14,585 bases of DNA from Casp-Chloro-G3 sp002816715 (GCA_027623815.1 JAQBUV010000063.1:1-14585), one strand, 5' to 3'; counted from the first letter of the stretch, positions 7,468 through 13,827 are shown. Notes: generated by a model not told the origin, from the sequence alone. A program made the numbers and translations.

Positions 7468-7569
7468 AGAATCCTCCTTCATGGCCTATGAAGCCAGCTA
7501 ACAACTTGCACAGATACTACCCCAACAGCAGCCATTTTGCCAGGAAATATAAACATATACCAAAGGAAA

Positions 7570-7610
7570 TCCCCCGCTCACGGTTCAATCTGCTCACCAC
7601 CAGCGGGGGA
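7570..7610 (-). terminator. 9-bp hairpin, probable peroxiredoxin terminator and copy of the TTCGACA-type repeat
   Basis: TCCCCCGCT (7570-7578) pairs with AGCGGGGGA (7602-7610) around a 23-nt loop. On the minus strand it is followed by TTTCCTTTGG, a weak U-rich tail, and lies 53 bases after the peroxiredoxin stop (7663). The loop and right arm (7583-7607) match 21 of 25 positions of 3689-3713, so this terminator appears to be made from a member of the same repeat family. Confidence 0.55.
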
Positions 7611-7662
7611 AATATTTCACTCAGGGCTATCCCTTGGCGAGATCAATCTCGCTGGCTAAACC

Positions 7663-8136
7663 TCAGGCCAGGCTGGAAACGGCTTTCTTAACCTCGTCGT
7701 AGTCAGGCTCGGTGCCTGGATTGGGGGCCACCCATTTGTAGCGGACGACTCCCGCTTTGTCCACCACCACCACTGCCCGGTTGGCCACCACGTATCCTTC
7801 CAGACCGGCCAGGTTGGGGAATGCCAAACCGTACTGGTTTACGACCTCCCGTCCAAAATCGCTCAGGAAAGGATAATTGACGTTGTTCTGGTCGGCCCAG
7901 GCCTTTTGGGCGAAGGGCCCGTCGACGGTGATACCAACAACCTGCGCATTCATGGCGTTGAACTGGTCAACGTTGTCGCGCAAGGTGCACGCCTCGGTGG
8001 TGCAGACGCCGGTGAAAGCACCTGGGAAAAAGGCCAGAACGACGTTCTTGCCCTTGAACTCACTTAGACTCCGCTCCTTGCGGTCGGTATCGTACAGGGT
8101 GAAATCTGGGGCTGATTGTCCTACTTCGACGGCCAT
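7663..8136 (-). CDS. Peroxiredoxin, Bcp/AhpE-like
   Basis: 157 residues, the usual length for Bcp/AhpE-type peroxiredoxins (AhpC-TSA/redoxin fold), cytoplasmic enzymes reducing H2O2 and organic peroxides. The active-site motif is PGAFTGVCTTEACTLRD: P38, T42 and C45 are the conserved peroxidatic PxxxTxxC, and C50 stands five residues on, the place of the resolving Cys in E. coli Bcp. An atypical two-cysteine mechanism with an intramolecular disulfide recycled by thioredoxin is therefore likely. Other motifs are 'FPFLSD'-like NYPFLSDFGREV and a C-terminal 'YKWVAPNPGTEPDYDEV'. AGGAGG (8144-8149) lies 7 nt before the ATG, so the start is firm. It is divergent from pstB across 400 bp. Confidence 0.92.
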   Translation of the reverse strand: MAVEVGQSAPDFTLYDTDRKERSLSEFKGKNVVLAFFPGAFTGVCTTEACTLRDNVDQFNAMNAQVVGITVDGPFAQKAWADQNNVNYPFLSDFGREVVNQYGLAFPNLAGLEGYVVANRAVVVVDKAGVVRYKWVAPNPGTEPDYDEVKKAVSSLA

Positions 8137-8536
8137 GATTTATCCTCCTAACCTATAGCTACCAGCATCATGCAGAGGTTGCTGGGAACCCAAAACTTGC
8201 GTTCTGCTGTTCAACTGCCGACGGGTATTTTATCACAGCTAGAATGGCGATCAAACTCAGTTCACCCCTTTGGCCTTCACCCAGCGGCCTGAATACGCGA
8301 CAGTTTGATGAGCGGCATCGTCTCAACTTGCCCGCGTGGTGAAAATTAGAACCTCGCGCCTTGCTCGCGCCTTGGATGTAGGGGAAGTCTTTCGTGCCTG
8401 CCCAGGGCAGACATTCAGGTGCGCCCATACGCATTCGAGAAAGAACGCTATTGATATCCCCCAGACTTACAAGAAGAAGGCGTAGCTTAATAGGGTATAA
8501 TAGGCTATCAGCAATTTGGAGGATACCAATAACGAA
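8137..8536. other. 400-bp divergent intergenic region
   Basis: This is the gap between the peroxiredoxin (-) and pstB (+) starts. It holds the peroxiredoxin Shine-Dalgarno (8144-8149), an 11-bp tandem duplication CTCGCGCCTTG (8353-8363 and 8364-8374), a short palindrome CTGCCCAGGGCAG (8398-8410), and the pstB -10 and Shine-Dalgarno near its right end. I found no convincing pho-box direct repeats and no small gene. A long minus-strand reading frame over part of it (8168-8848) is mostly antisense to pstB. Confidence 0.6.
8496..8522 (+). promoter_or_regulatory. pstB -10 element and Shine-Dalgarno
   Basis: TATAAT at 8496-8501 is a perfect -10, without a good -35 at standard spacing (8473-8478 reads GAAGAA). 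This would be expected if an activator such as a PhoB-like regulator were needed, but no box was identified. GGAGG at 8518-8522 is the ribosome binding site, 14 nt before ATG 8537, a little longer than ideal. Confidence 0.45.
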
Positions 8537-9355
8537 ATGCGGATGGCAGCAGGCACCGAAGATCGGGAAAGAGGCGCTGACTTGGCGGAGGCTGCGCCCA
8601 TTATCAGGGCCAATGGCCTCAGCGTTTACTACGGCACCAAGCAAGTTCTCTCTGATGTGACCCTGGATTTCCCTAGCAACAAAGTTACGGCCATCATTGG
8701 CCCCTCTGGGTGCGGCAAGAGTACTTTGTTGCGCTGCTTCAACCGCATGAACGACTTGATTCCCAACTTCAATATGACCGGGCAAATCCTGTTTGATGGG
8801 GTTGATCTGTACGGCCCGGGGGTAGACTCCACCGAAATCCGCTATCAAGTTGGCATGGTGTTCCAGAGACCCAACCCCTTCCCTAAATCGATCTTCGACA
8901 ACGTAGCATTTGGCCCCAAGATCAACGGCTACGAGGGCAAATTGGATGAACTGGTGGAACAGTCCCTGCGGCGGGCGGCGTTGTGGGAAGAAGTCAAAGA
9001 CCGGCTCAAGAGCAGCGCCCTTGCGCTATCCGGTGGGCAGCAGCAACGCCTCTGCATTGCCCGCGCGTTGGCGGTGCATCCCCGGGTAATCCTGATGGAC
9101 GAACCTTGTTCCGCCCTCGACCCCTTTGCCACCCTGGCAATTGAAGAACTGATGCGGGAACTGTCGGAAGACTACTCAATCATTATAGTAACTCACAACA
9201 TGCAGCAGGCCGCCCGGGCATCTGATTACACCGCCTTCCTGATGGGTAACGAAGAACGCATTGGAGAATTGATCGAGTTTGGCGAAACCAGGCAGATAAC
9301 CACCAATCCTGAAGATGAGCGCACAGAAGCGTACATAACCGGCAGATTCGGCTAA
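8537..9355 (+). CDS. pstB: Phosphate ABC transporter ATP-binding protein PstB
   Basis: 272 residues from ATG 8537. It is the ATPase of the high-affinity phosphate importer PstSCAB, at the inner face of the membrane. In order: Walker A GPSGCGKST (55-63), the PstB-specific 'RCFNRMNDLIP' after it, Q-loop Q110 in GMVFQRPNPFPKSIFDNVAFGP, signature LSGGQQQR (164-171), Walker B VILMDEP (184-190), and H-loop H220 in IIVTHNMQQAARASD. 'NPFPKSIFDN' and 'THNMQQAARASD' are diagnostic of PstB among ABC ATPases. The frame is open to a TTG at 8516 that overlaps the Shine-Dalgarno, so ATG 8537 is preferred; ATG 8543 is possible. phoU follows after 23 bp. The permease and binding-protein genes pstSCA, usually just upstream, are absent, and a peroxiredoxin in the opposite orientation lies there instead. 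Confidence 0.95.
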   Translation: MRMAAGTEDRERGADLAEAAPIIRANGLSVYYGTKQVLSDVTLDFPSNKVTAIIGPSGCGKSTLLRCFNRMNDLIPNFNMTGQILFDGVDLYGPGVDSTEIRYQVGMVFQRPNPFPKSIFDNVAFGPKINGYEGKLDELVEQSLRRAALWEEVKDRLKSSALALSGGQQQRLCIARALAVHPRVILMDEPCSALDPFATLAIEELMRELSEDYSIIIVTHNMQQAARASDYTAFLMGNEERIGELIEFGETRQITTNPEDERTEAYITGRFG

Positions 9356-9378
9356 CCGGGGAGATTGAGGAGGCAATT

Positions 9379-10044
9379 GTGGTAAGGGCTGATTTTGACC
9401 GAAACTTAAAAACTCTGCAGGACGACCTGATCTCGTTGGGAAGCATGGTGGAAAAGGCGGTCACCAAGTCGCTGATTGGTCTGAAGAACCGGGACTTGCA
9501 ACTCTCCCGTCAGGTGGTTGAAGAGGACGACTACATTGATCAACAGCGGTATCAGTTGGAAGAGCAGTGCATCGACCTGATTGCCACTCAGCAGCCCATC
9601 GCCATTGACCTCCGGACGCTGATGGCGGTGCTTCACATCGCCACGGAACTGGAGCGCATGGGTGACTACGCTGAGGGAATTGCCAAGATCAGTATTATGA
9701 TGGGCGACGAGCCGCCGCTGAAACCCTTGATCGACATCCCCAGGATGGCGGAAAAGGCGACCACAATGTTGCAGCACAGCCTGGACGCCCTGGTCAACCG
9801 GGATGAAGCAGCCGCCCTGGAAGTGCGCAACGCTGATGATGAAGTGGATGACCTCTACGAGCAGATTTACCGAGAACTGCTCACCTACATGATTGACGAC
9901 CCCTCAACAATTCAGCGCGCCACCTACCTGCTGTGGGTGGCCCACGACCTGGAACGCATCGCCGATCGGGCCACCAATATCGCTGAGCGGGTCATTTTCT
10001 TGGTGACCGGGAGGCTTACCGGGGTTAACGTTTCCCAGTATTAA
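9379..10044 (+). CDS. phoU: Phosphate transport system regulator PhoU
   Basis: 221 residues, the family's usual length. PhoU is a cytoplasmic all-helical protein of two tandem three-helix bundles that damps PstSCAB activity and PhoR signalling when phosphate is plentiful. Each repeat carries the metal-binding E-x-x-x-D signature: E92RMGD96 in ELERMGDYAEGIAK and E192RIAD196 in DLERIADRATNIAERV. The start is GTG 9379, with an excellent Shine-Dalgarno GAGGAGG (9367-9373) 5 nt before it. It lies 23 bp behind pstB, so the two form an operon and are presumably co-regulated by phosphate. A weak 6-bp hairpin CATCAG/CTGATG (10057-10073) follows its stop but lacks a U-tract. Confidence 0.94.
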   Translation: MVRADFDRNLKTLQDDLISLGSMVEKAVTKSLIGLKNRDLQLSRQVVEEDDYIDQQRYQLEEQCIDLIATQQPIAIDLRTLMAVLHIATELERMGDYAEGIAKISIMMGDEPPLKPLIDIPRMAEKATTMLQHSLDALVNRDEAAALEVRNADDEVDDLYEQIYRELLTYMIDDPSTIQRATYLLWVAHDLERIADRATNIAERVIFLVTGRLTGVNVSQY

Positions 10045-10099
10045 CCCTAGTACTAACATCAGCGTAACTGATGAAAACCTGGTCACAGTATCACAATTG

Positions 10100-10128
10100 T
10101 TGACAATGCCCGACATGGGGGCTAGACT
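10100..10128 (+). promoter_or_regulatory. Sigma-70-like promoter of the sulfite reductase operon
   Basis: TTGACA (10100-10105) is a perfect -35. Seventeen bases on, TAGACT (10123-10128) matches the -10 consensus at 4 of 6 positions including the key TA...T. Start of transcription is expected near 10134-10138, on or next to the ATG at 10138. The spacing and the downstream leader ORF with terminator support it as real. Confidence 0.65.
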
Positions 10129-10137
10129 CCTAGAGAT

Positions 10138-10188
10138 ATGCAATTTGTAGCTATTCGCGTTTGCACCTGTACGTGTCCCCCGTCATAG
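10138..10188 (+). CDS. Cysteine-rich leader peptide of a putative attenuator
   Basis: A 16-codon ORF, MQFVAIRVCTCTCPPS, from ATG 10138 to TAG 10186-10188. Cys codons are at 10162 (TGC), 10168 (TGT) and 10174 (TGT), alternating with Thr, so three of residues 9-13 are Cys. The predicted transcript start lies 0-4 nt upstream, so the mRNA would be leaderless or nearly so, and only a weak GAG precedes the ATG. It precedes sulfite reductase, a cysteine-pathway enzyme. Leader peptides rich in the pathway's end-product amino acid are classical attenuation sensors (trp, his, leu), and leaderless polycysteine leader ORFs acting as cysteine-responsive attenuators are known in mycobacteria. I infer that ribosome stalling here, not the peptide itself, is the function. 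Confidence 0.65.
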   Translation: MQFVAIRVCTCTCPPS

Positions 10189-10229
10189 GGGGGCAGAATT
10201 GTTATTGCCTTAAGTAACGCCCTGCGCCC
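10177..10229 (+). promoter_or_regulatory. Alternative leader RNA pairings: protector hairpin and antiterminator
   Basis: Two structures share one strand. Protector: CCCCC (10177-10181) pairs with GGGGG (10188-10192), directly after the last Cys codon and over the leader stop. Antiterminator: GGGGCAG (10190-10196) pairs with CTGC(g)CCC (10222-10229) with one bulged G, capped by a second stem GTTATT (10201-10206)/AGTAAC (10213-10218), which includes one G-U pair. The antiterminator consumes the first five bases of the terminator's 5' arm, so the two cannot coexist. This is the 1:2, 2:3, 3:4 layout of amino acid attenuators. The pairings were found by eye without energy calculation. Confidence 0.55.
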
Positions 10230-10266
10230 GCTAGTGACTATGCCACCTGAGCGGGCGTTTAATTTT
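10225..10266 (+). terminator. Intrinsic terminator in the sulfite reductase leader (attenuator)
   Basis: CGCCCGCT (10225-10232) pairs perfectly with AGCGGGCG (10250-10257) around a 17-nt loop, followed by TTTAATTTT (10258-10266). It lies downstream of the promoter at 10100 and only 36 bases before the GTG of the reductase gene, so it must be bypassed for expression from that promoter. It would also stop any read-through from phoU. Confidence 0.75.
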
Positions 10267-10302
10267 GTCTAACTATGTGTCCAACATTAAGGAGGGAGCC
10301 CA

Positions 10303-12141
10303 GTGACCAGCCAGACCAATATCACCCAGGAGCAGATATACCAGAAAAGCATTGAGCTATCCAAAGATTCGCCCGGGATTATCCCCTTCATGGAGGACGA
10401 AGTTCAGCGGTTTGAGGTTGAATCGGCCAGTTTCCAGGCTGGAGAGCAAGACAATACCGTGTTCACGCCCTTCCGCTTGAGGCAGGGAGTTTACGGACAG
10501 CGACAGGCCGACGTTCAAATGATTCGGGTGAAAATTCCAGGCGGAATTCTCACCGCGGAGGCCCTGAAGGTATTGGGAGACATCGCCGAGCGGTACGCGC
10601 CTCTGAAGAAGGGGCACATTACCACCAGAGAAAATGTCCAACTACATCATATTCCCCTGCCCGAATGTCCCGAAGTCTTGCGTCTGTTGGCCACCGCTGG
10701 TCTAACCAGCCGTGAAGCTTGCGGCAATACAGTCCGCAACGTGGTCGGTTCCCCGGTGGCCGGGGTTTGTCCCGACGAAGTTTTTGACCCGACGCCGTAT
10801 TTGACCGCCTATGTCCGCTTTGGCGTGCGGCATCCCATCACCCAGAGCTTCCCCCGCAAGTTCAAGACCGCCTTCACCGGCTGCGATAGTCACGACACCG
10901 TCGCCGCCGCGATTCAGGACTTGACCTACGTCGCCCAGATCAAGGAAGTCGACGGCCAGTCCAAGCGCGGATTCAAGGTGTTTGTGGGTGGCGGTACCTC
11001 CATCATGCCCCGGCTGGCCAAGCCCTTGTATGATTTCCTGCCGGAGGATGATTATCTGCGGCTGGCGTTGGCGATTTGGACGGTTTTCAATAACGCAGAC
11101 ATGCTGCGCAAGAACCGGATGATGGCGCGATTAAAGGTTCTAATCGACAGAATCGGCCTGGATGCCTTCCGTGAGCTGGTTGAGGCTGAACTGGAAAAGA
11201 TTGGGCCGATTGATGCCAAGCCGCTGATGGCCGCAGAAGTTGCTCAGCGAGAAACCCCTCCCGAACTAACAGCCGTTGCTTCCAATGGACAGAACGGTGG
11301 TGGGGAGTATGGCTACTGGAAGGCCACCAACGTGTCGTCTCAGCAGAAGGCTGGATACTATATGATTCTGGTCAAGCCGGAGCGCGGTGACCTGTCCCCG
11401 GCCCAATTCTACGGTCTGGCCGACCTGGTGGGCCGTTACACCGGAGGGCGAGCCACCGTCACCCAGGAGCAGAACTTGCTCTTGCGCTGGGTGCCTGAAG
11501 GTTCTTTGCACGACGTTTGGGCAGCTCTCGGCGCCCTGGGCCTGGCCGAACCGGGCGCGACTCACATTACCAACGTGGTTTCCTGCCCCGGCACCGATAG
11601 CTGCAAGCTGGGTATCACTTCGTCAATGGGTCTGGCCAAAGCGATTCGCGGCGAGTTGGGCTCCTGGGGTGATGATCTGCTCCGTGACGAGGGCGTACAG
11701 AAAATCCGCATCAAGATGAGCGGCTGCCCCAACGGTTGCGGCCTGCACCACATCGCCAACATTGGCTTCCACGGTGCCGCCGTCAAAGGCCCCGACGGTC
11801 AGCAGATTCCGGCCTACGAGCTATTCCTGGGCGGTAACTACGGCGACAACCGGGTTGAGGACTCACAGATCGGCACCAGGATACCCAAGGTCAAGGTGCC
11901 GGCCAAGCTGGTGCCCAAAGTGGTAAAAGAGGTAGTGACCTACTACAAGGAGAATCGTCAGGGCGAGCAGGAGCGGTTCAATCAGTTCCTGAGCCGAGTG
12001 GGCATAGAGGAGCTAACCGCGGTCGCCGTCAAAGCCCAGGAGGCCGCCGAGTCGGCGCAGCCAGGCTCGGATATGTACATCGACTGGGAACGCACCAACC
12101 TCTATAAGGTGGAGCGCGGCGAGGGCGAGTGCGCCGTCTAG
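10303..12141 (+). CDS. sir: Assimilatory siroheme sulfite (or nitrite) reductase, ferredoxin-type
   Basis: 612 residues, a single-subunit NirA/Sir-type enzyme with two ferredoxin-like half-domains, each followed by a siroheme/4Fe-4S domain. It catalyses six-electron reduction of sulfite to sulfide or nitrite to ammonia in the cytoplasm. Half-domain motifs are TTRENVQLHH (R109) and 'TVTQEQNLLLRW' (385-396). The siroheme domain has ACGNTVRNVVGSPVAGV (R145) and 'RKFKTAF' (K187, K189). Cluster cysteines are C428 and C434 in SCPGTDSCKLG and C475 and C479 in SGCPNGCG. The C-terminal tail is 'DWERTNLYKVERGEGECAV', with a lone C610. Sequence alone does not settle the substrate; the cysteine-codon leader upstream and hemD behind it favour sulfite. 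The start is GTG 10303, with GGAGGG (10291-10296) 6 nt upstream. Confidence 0.9.
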   Translation: MTSQTNITQEQIYQKSIELSKDSPGIIPFMEDEVQRFEVESASFQAGEQDNTVFTPFRLRQGVYGQRQADVQMIRVKIPGGILTAEALKVLGDIAERYAPLKKGHITTRENVQLHHIPLPECPEVLRLLATAGLTSREACGNTVRNVVGSPVAGVCPDEVFDPTPYLTAYVRFGVRHPITQSFPRKFKTAFTGCDSHDTVAAAIQDLTYVAQIKEVDGQSKRGFKVFVGGGTSIMPRLAKPLYDFLPEDDYLRLALAIWTVFNNADMLRKNRMMARLKVLIDRIGLDAFRELVEAELEKIGPIDAKPLMAAEVAQRETPPELTAVASNGQNGGGEYGYWKATNVSSQQKAGYYMILVKPERGDLSPAQFYGLADLVGRYTGGRATVTQEQNLLLRWVPEGSLHDVWAALGALGLAEPGATHITNVVSCPGTDSCKLGITSSMGLAKAIRGELGSWGDDLLRDEGVQKIRIKMSGCPNGCGLHHIANIGFHGAAVKGPDGQQIPAYELFLGGNYGDNRVEDSQIGTRIPKVKVPAKLVPKVVKEVVTYYKENRQGEQERFNQFLSRVGIEELTAVAVKAQEAAESAQPGSDMYIDWERTNLYKVERGEGECAV

Positions 12142-12151
12142 GACAAAAATA

Positions 12152-12982
12152 GTGGCAGCTTCATTAAACGGCCGGGTGCTGGCCTTTGTCGAGTCCCGGA
12201 TGCCGGAGCAGATGGCCTCGCTGGTCCAGCGCCACGGCGGCGTTCCCTACTCGGCTCCGGTCCTTGAGGAAATCTACCTCAAGGACAGCCCTGAGGTGCA
12301 GCAGTTGGTTGCCGACGTATGCGGCGGGCAAGTCGATGTCGTATTGCTGTTAACCGGCGTGGGCACCCGGGCGTTGATTGAGACTGCCGCGTCAATGGGT
12401 CGGCAGGAAGAGTTCATTGACTCTCTCAACCGCTTGCAGGTTATCGCCCGCAGTCCCAAACCAGCTAGCGTGCTGCGTCAGCACAAAATCCACATCGACG
12501 TAATGCCGCCGGAGCCCTTCACCTCAGAAGACCTGGTTCAGGCCATCACCGGCCTGGAATTGCAGGGCCAAGAGGTGGCGGTGCAGAAGTACGGTGGGCC
12601 AAACAGCTTCCTTTTGCAGAGCCTGCGGGAGCGGGGCGCCAAGGTCAGGGAGGTTACCCTATATACCTGGGGCCTGCCCGCTGATCGGACTCCGGCCCTG
12701 GGCCTGATCGACGCCCTGGTTCAGGGGCAAATCGACTCGCTGGCCTTCACCAGCCAGCCTCAGGTGGGTAATCTGCTGACCATCGCCAAAGATGCCGGTA
12801 AAGAAGAGGCACTGCGTGAGAGCCTTAACGGGCCGGTGGTGGTCGCTTCGGTGGGGCCGGTGTGCAGCCGCCGTTTGCGGGATGCTGGTATCAAAATCGA
12901 CGTAGAGCCGGAGCATCCTCACATGGGTAATCTGGTGTTGGCGGTGGCGGAGCACTTTGAGCGGCAGATGGCGATAAGCTGA
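12152..12982 (+). CDS. hemD: Uroporphyrinogen-III synthase
   Basis: 276 residues, close to the family length. HemD cyclises hydroxymethylbilane to uroporphyrinogen III with inversion of ring D, the branch point to haem, cobalamin and siroheme. The family is poorly conserved. Recognition rests on the two-domain alpha/beta pattern: 'GRVLAFVESRMPEQMASLVQ' at the start, 'VDVVLLLTGVGTRALIETA' near residue 62, 'VAVQKYGGPNSFLLQSLRERG' as the second-domain opening, 'IDSLAFTSQPQVGNLL', and 'VVVASVGPVCSRRLRDAGI' near the end. The start is GTG 12152; AGGA (12140-12143) overlaps the stop codon of the reductase gene, 8 nt before the GTG, suggesting translational coupling in one operon. It supplies the precursor of the reductase's siroheme; the methyltransferase and later siroheme enzymes are not in this window. 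Confidence 0.87.
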   Translation: MAASLNGRVLAFVESRMPEQMASLVQRHGGVPYSAPVLEEIYLKDSPEVQQLVADVCGGQVDVVLLLTGVGTRALIETAASMGRQEEFIDSLNRLQVIARSPKPASVLRQHKIHIDVMPPEPFTSEDLVQAITGLELQGQEVAVQKYGGPNSFLLQSLRERGAKVREVTLYTWGLPADRTPALGLIDALVQGQIDSLAFTSQPQVGNLLTIAKDAGKEEALRESLNGPVVVASVGPVCSRRLRDAGIKIDVEPEHPHMGNLVLAVAEHFERQMAIS

Positions 12983-13020
12983 CACTGCCGTCTAAATCGT
13001 GGCAATTTCCGGTATAAACC

Positions 13021-13333
13021 AACATGAGTCATCCCGAATTTAGGCGATAAGGAACGCTCTCTGAGTTGCCTTCGTCGTTCCGGCGAAAGCCGGAATCCAG
13101 AGCGCCACTTATGGGTCTACCTGCTGGCGAGCCAAGGAAAGATCGCACTAATCGAAAAACTAATCCCTAGTGGCGTTACCTTGATAAAGAGGTTGGTTGT
13201 CTGGGTTCCGGCTTCCGCCGGAACGACGAGTGGGATGGCATCGCCCTCTACAAGCGGGTATCTGCCGACTCATATTTAGCCAGTTGACCGACGAGCCTAC
13301 CGGCCAACCAGAAAATTCGGGATGACTCATGTT
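13021..13333. mobile_element. MITE-like element with 21-bp perfect terminal inverted repeats
   Basis: Positions 13021-13041 (beginning AACATGAGTCATCCCG) are the exact reverse complement of 13313-13333 (ending CGGGATGACTCATGTT), 21 of 21 bases. A second nested inverted pair, 13071-13100 with 13201-13230, matches 27 of 30 after reverse complementation; its core GTTCCGGCGAAAGCCGGAA is itself a hairpin. The 313-bp unit has no credible ORF and no clear target-site duplication. It occupies nearly all of the 356-bp gap between the convergent hemD and membrane-protein genes, ending 5 bp from the latter's stop codon, and may act as a transcript barrier. A non-autonomous transposon is the likely origin. 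Confidence 0.7.
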
Positions 13334-13338
13334 TACTT

Positions 13339-13731
13339 TTACATCTTGAACCACCGGCGGAATCTGTCCCAATATGTGACTTCCTGCTCAATGGCCTGAC
13401 CCCTCCAGCGTTTCTCCATGGGGATTGAACGGGGTTTGACGAAGAACAGCAGGTAGGCCCCCACCAGAAATCCCAGGCCGACCCAGATCAGCGGACGCAC
13501 CCAGAAAGCCCCAATCAGCAGCAGCACCAGTCCGATTACTGCCAGTTTGCCCGGCGACACCATTGGCCAGAAGCTGGTCTTATTGGAGATTGGCGCTGGA
13601 GGCTGAGCTTCACGGGACACTACCGGCGCGTCGTCAGCGGGTTTTTCCGACCCACGGCTGGCGCCGGTGCGGGTCTTTTCGCCCATTCCGCGCAGTATGT
13701 CTTCGATCTCTTCCTGGTATCTCTCTGGCAT
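13339..13731 (-). CDS. Small two-helix membrane protein, unknown function
   Basis: 130 residues of no family I can name with confidence. It has an acidic helical N-terminus (MPERYQEEIEDILRGMG), a Pro/Ala/Ser-rich linker (residues 20-55), two predicted membrane helices (about 61-78 'GKLAVIGLVLLLIGAFWV' and 81-98 'LIWVGLGFLVGAYLLFFV'), and a basic, aromatic C-terminus (PRSIPMEKRWRG, WDRFRRWF). The short turn between helices makes a hairpin, so both ends should lie on the same side, probably cytoplasmic by the positive-inside rule. The 'RYQEEIEDIL' opening recurs, in my recollection, in small membrane proteins of Chloroflexota. GGAGGGG (13734-13740) directly precedes the ATG, so the start is firm. 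It is convergent with hemD; the DUF123 gene lies 231 bp upstream on the same strand. Confidence 0.75.
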   Translation of the reverse strand: MPERYQEEIEDILRGMGEKTRTGASRGSEKPADDAPVVSREAQPPAPISNKTSFWPMVSPGKLAVIGLVLLLIGAFWVRPLIWVGLGFLVGAYLLFFVKPRSIPMEKRWRGQAIEQEVTYWDRFRRWFKM

Positions 13732-13827
13732 AACCCCTCCGCTCTACAACTTGCCTTCACACCACATCAGATTTTATGAAATTAAGCGCCGGGTGGTCTG
13801 GGCTGTGTTCGGTCGTAGTAACTGAAC

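Noticed and set aside
8353..8374. Possible start of a CRISPR-like or satellite array
   Set aside because: There are only two adjacent 11-bp units with no spacers; it is a simple tandem duplication.
8137..8536. PhoB/PhoP box upstream of pstB
   Set aside because: ATTC-containing pairs (such as around 8412 and 8432) lack the sequence and 11-bp periodicity of known pho boxes.
8168..8848. 226-codon open frame on the minus strand
   Set aside because: It runs antisense through the start of pstB, whose coding evidence is overwhelming, has no recognisable domain and no Shine-Dalgarno, and continues through intergenic sequence.
10057..10073. Terminator directly after phoU
   Set aside because: The 6-bp hairpin CATCAG/CTGATG is weak and followed by AAAACCTGG, without a U-tract on the plus strand.
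10129..10302. Metabolite riboswitch as the explanation of the sulfite reductase leader
   Set aside because: I saw no conserved core of a known class (for example SAM or cobalamin), and the Cys-codon ORF with matched alternative stems explains the leader better.
13160..13372. 70-codon minus-strand frame
   Set aside because: It lies mostly inside the inverted-repeat element and overlaps the 3' end of the membrane-protein gene; the translation is repeat-derived and low in plausible structure.
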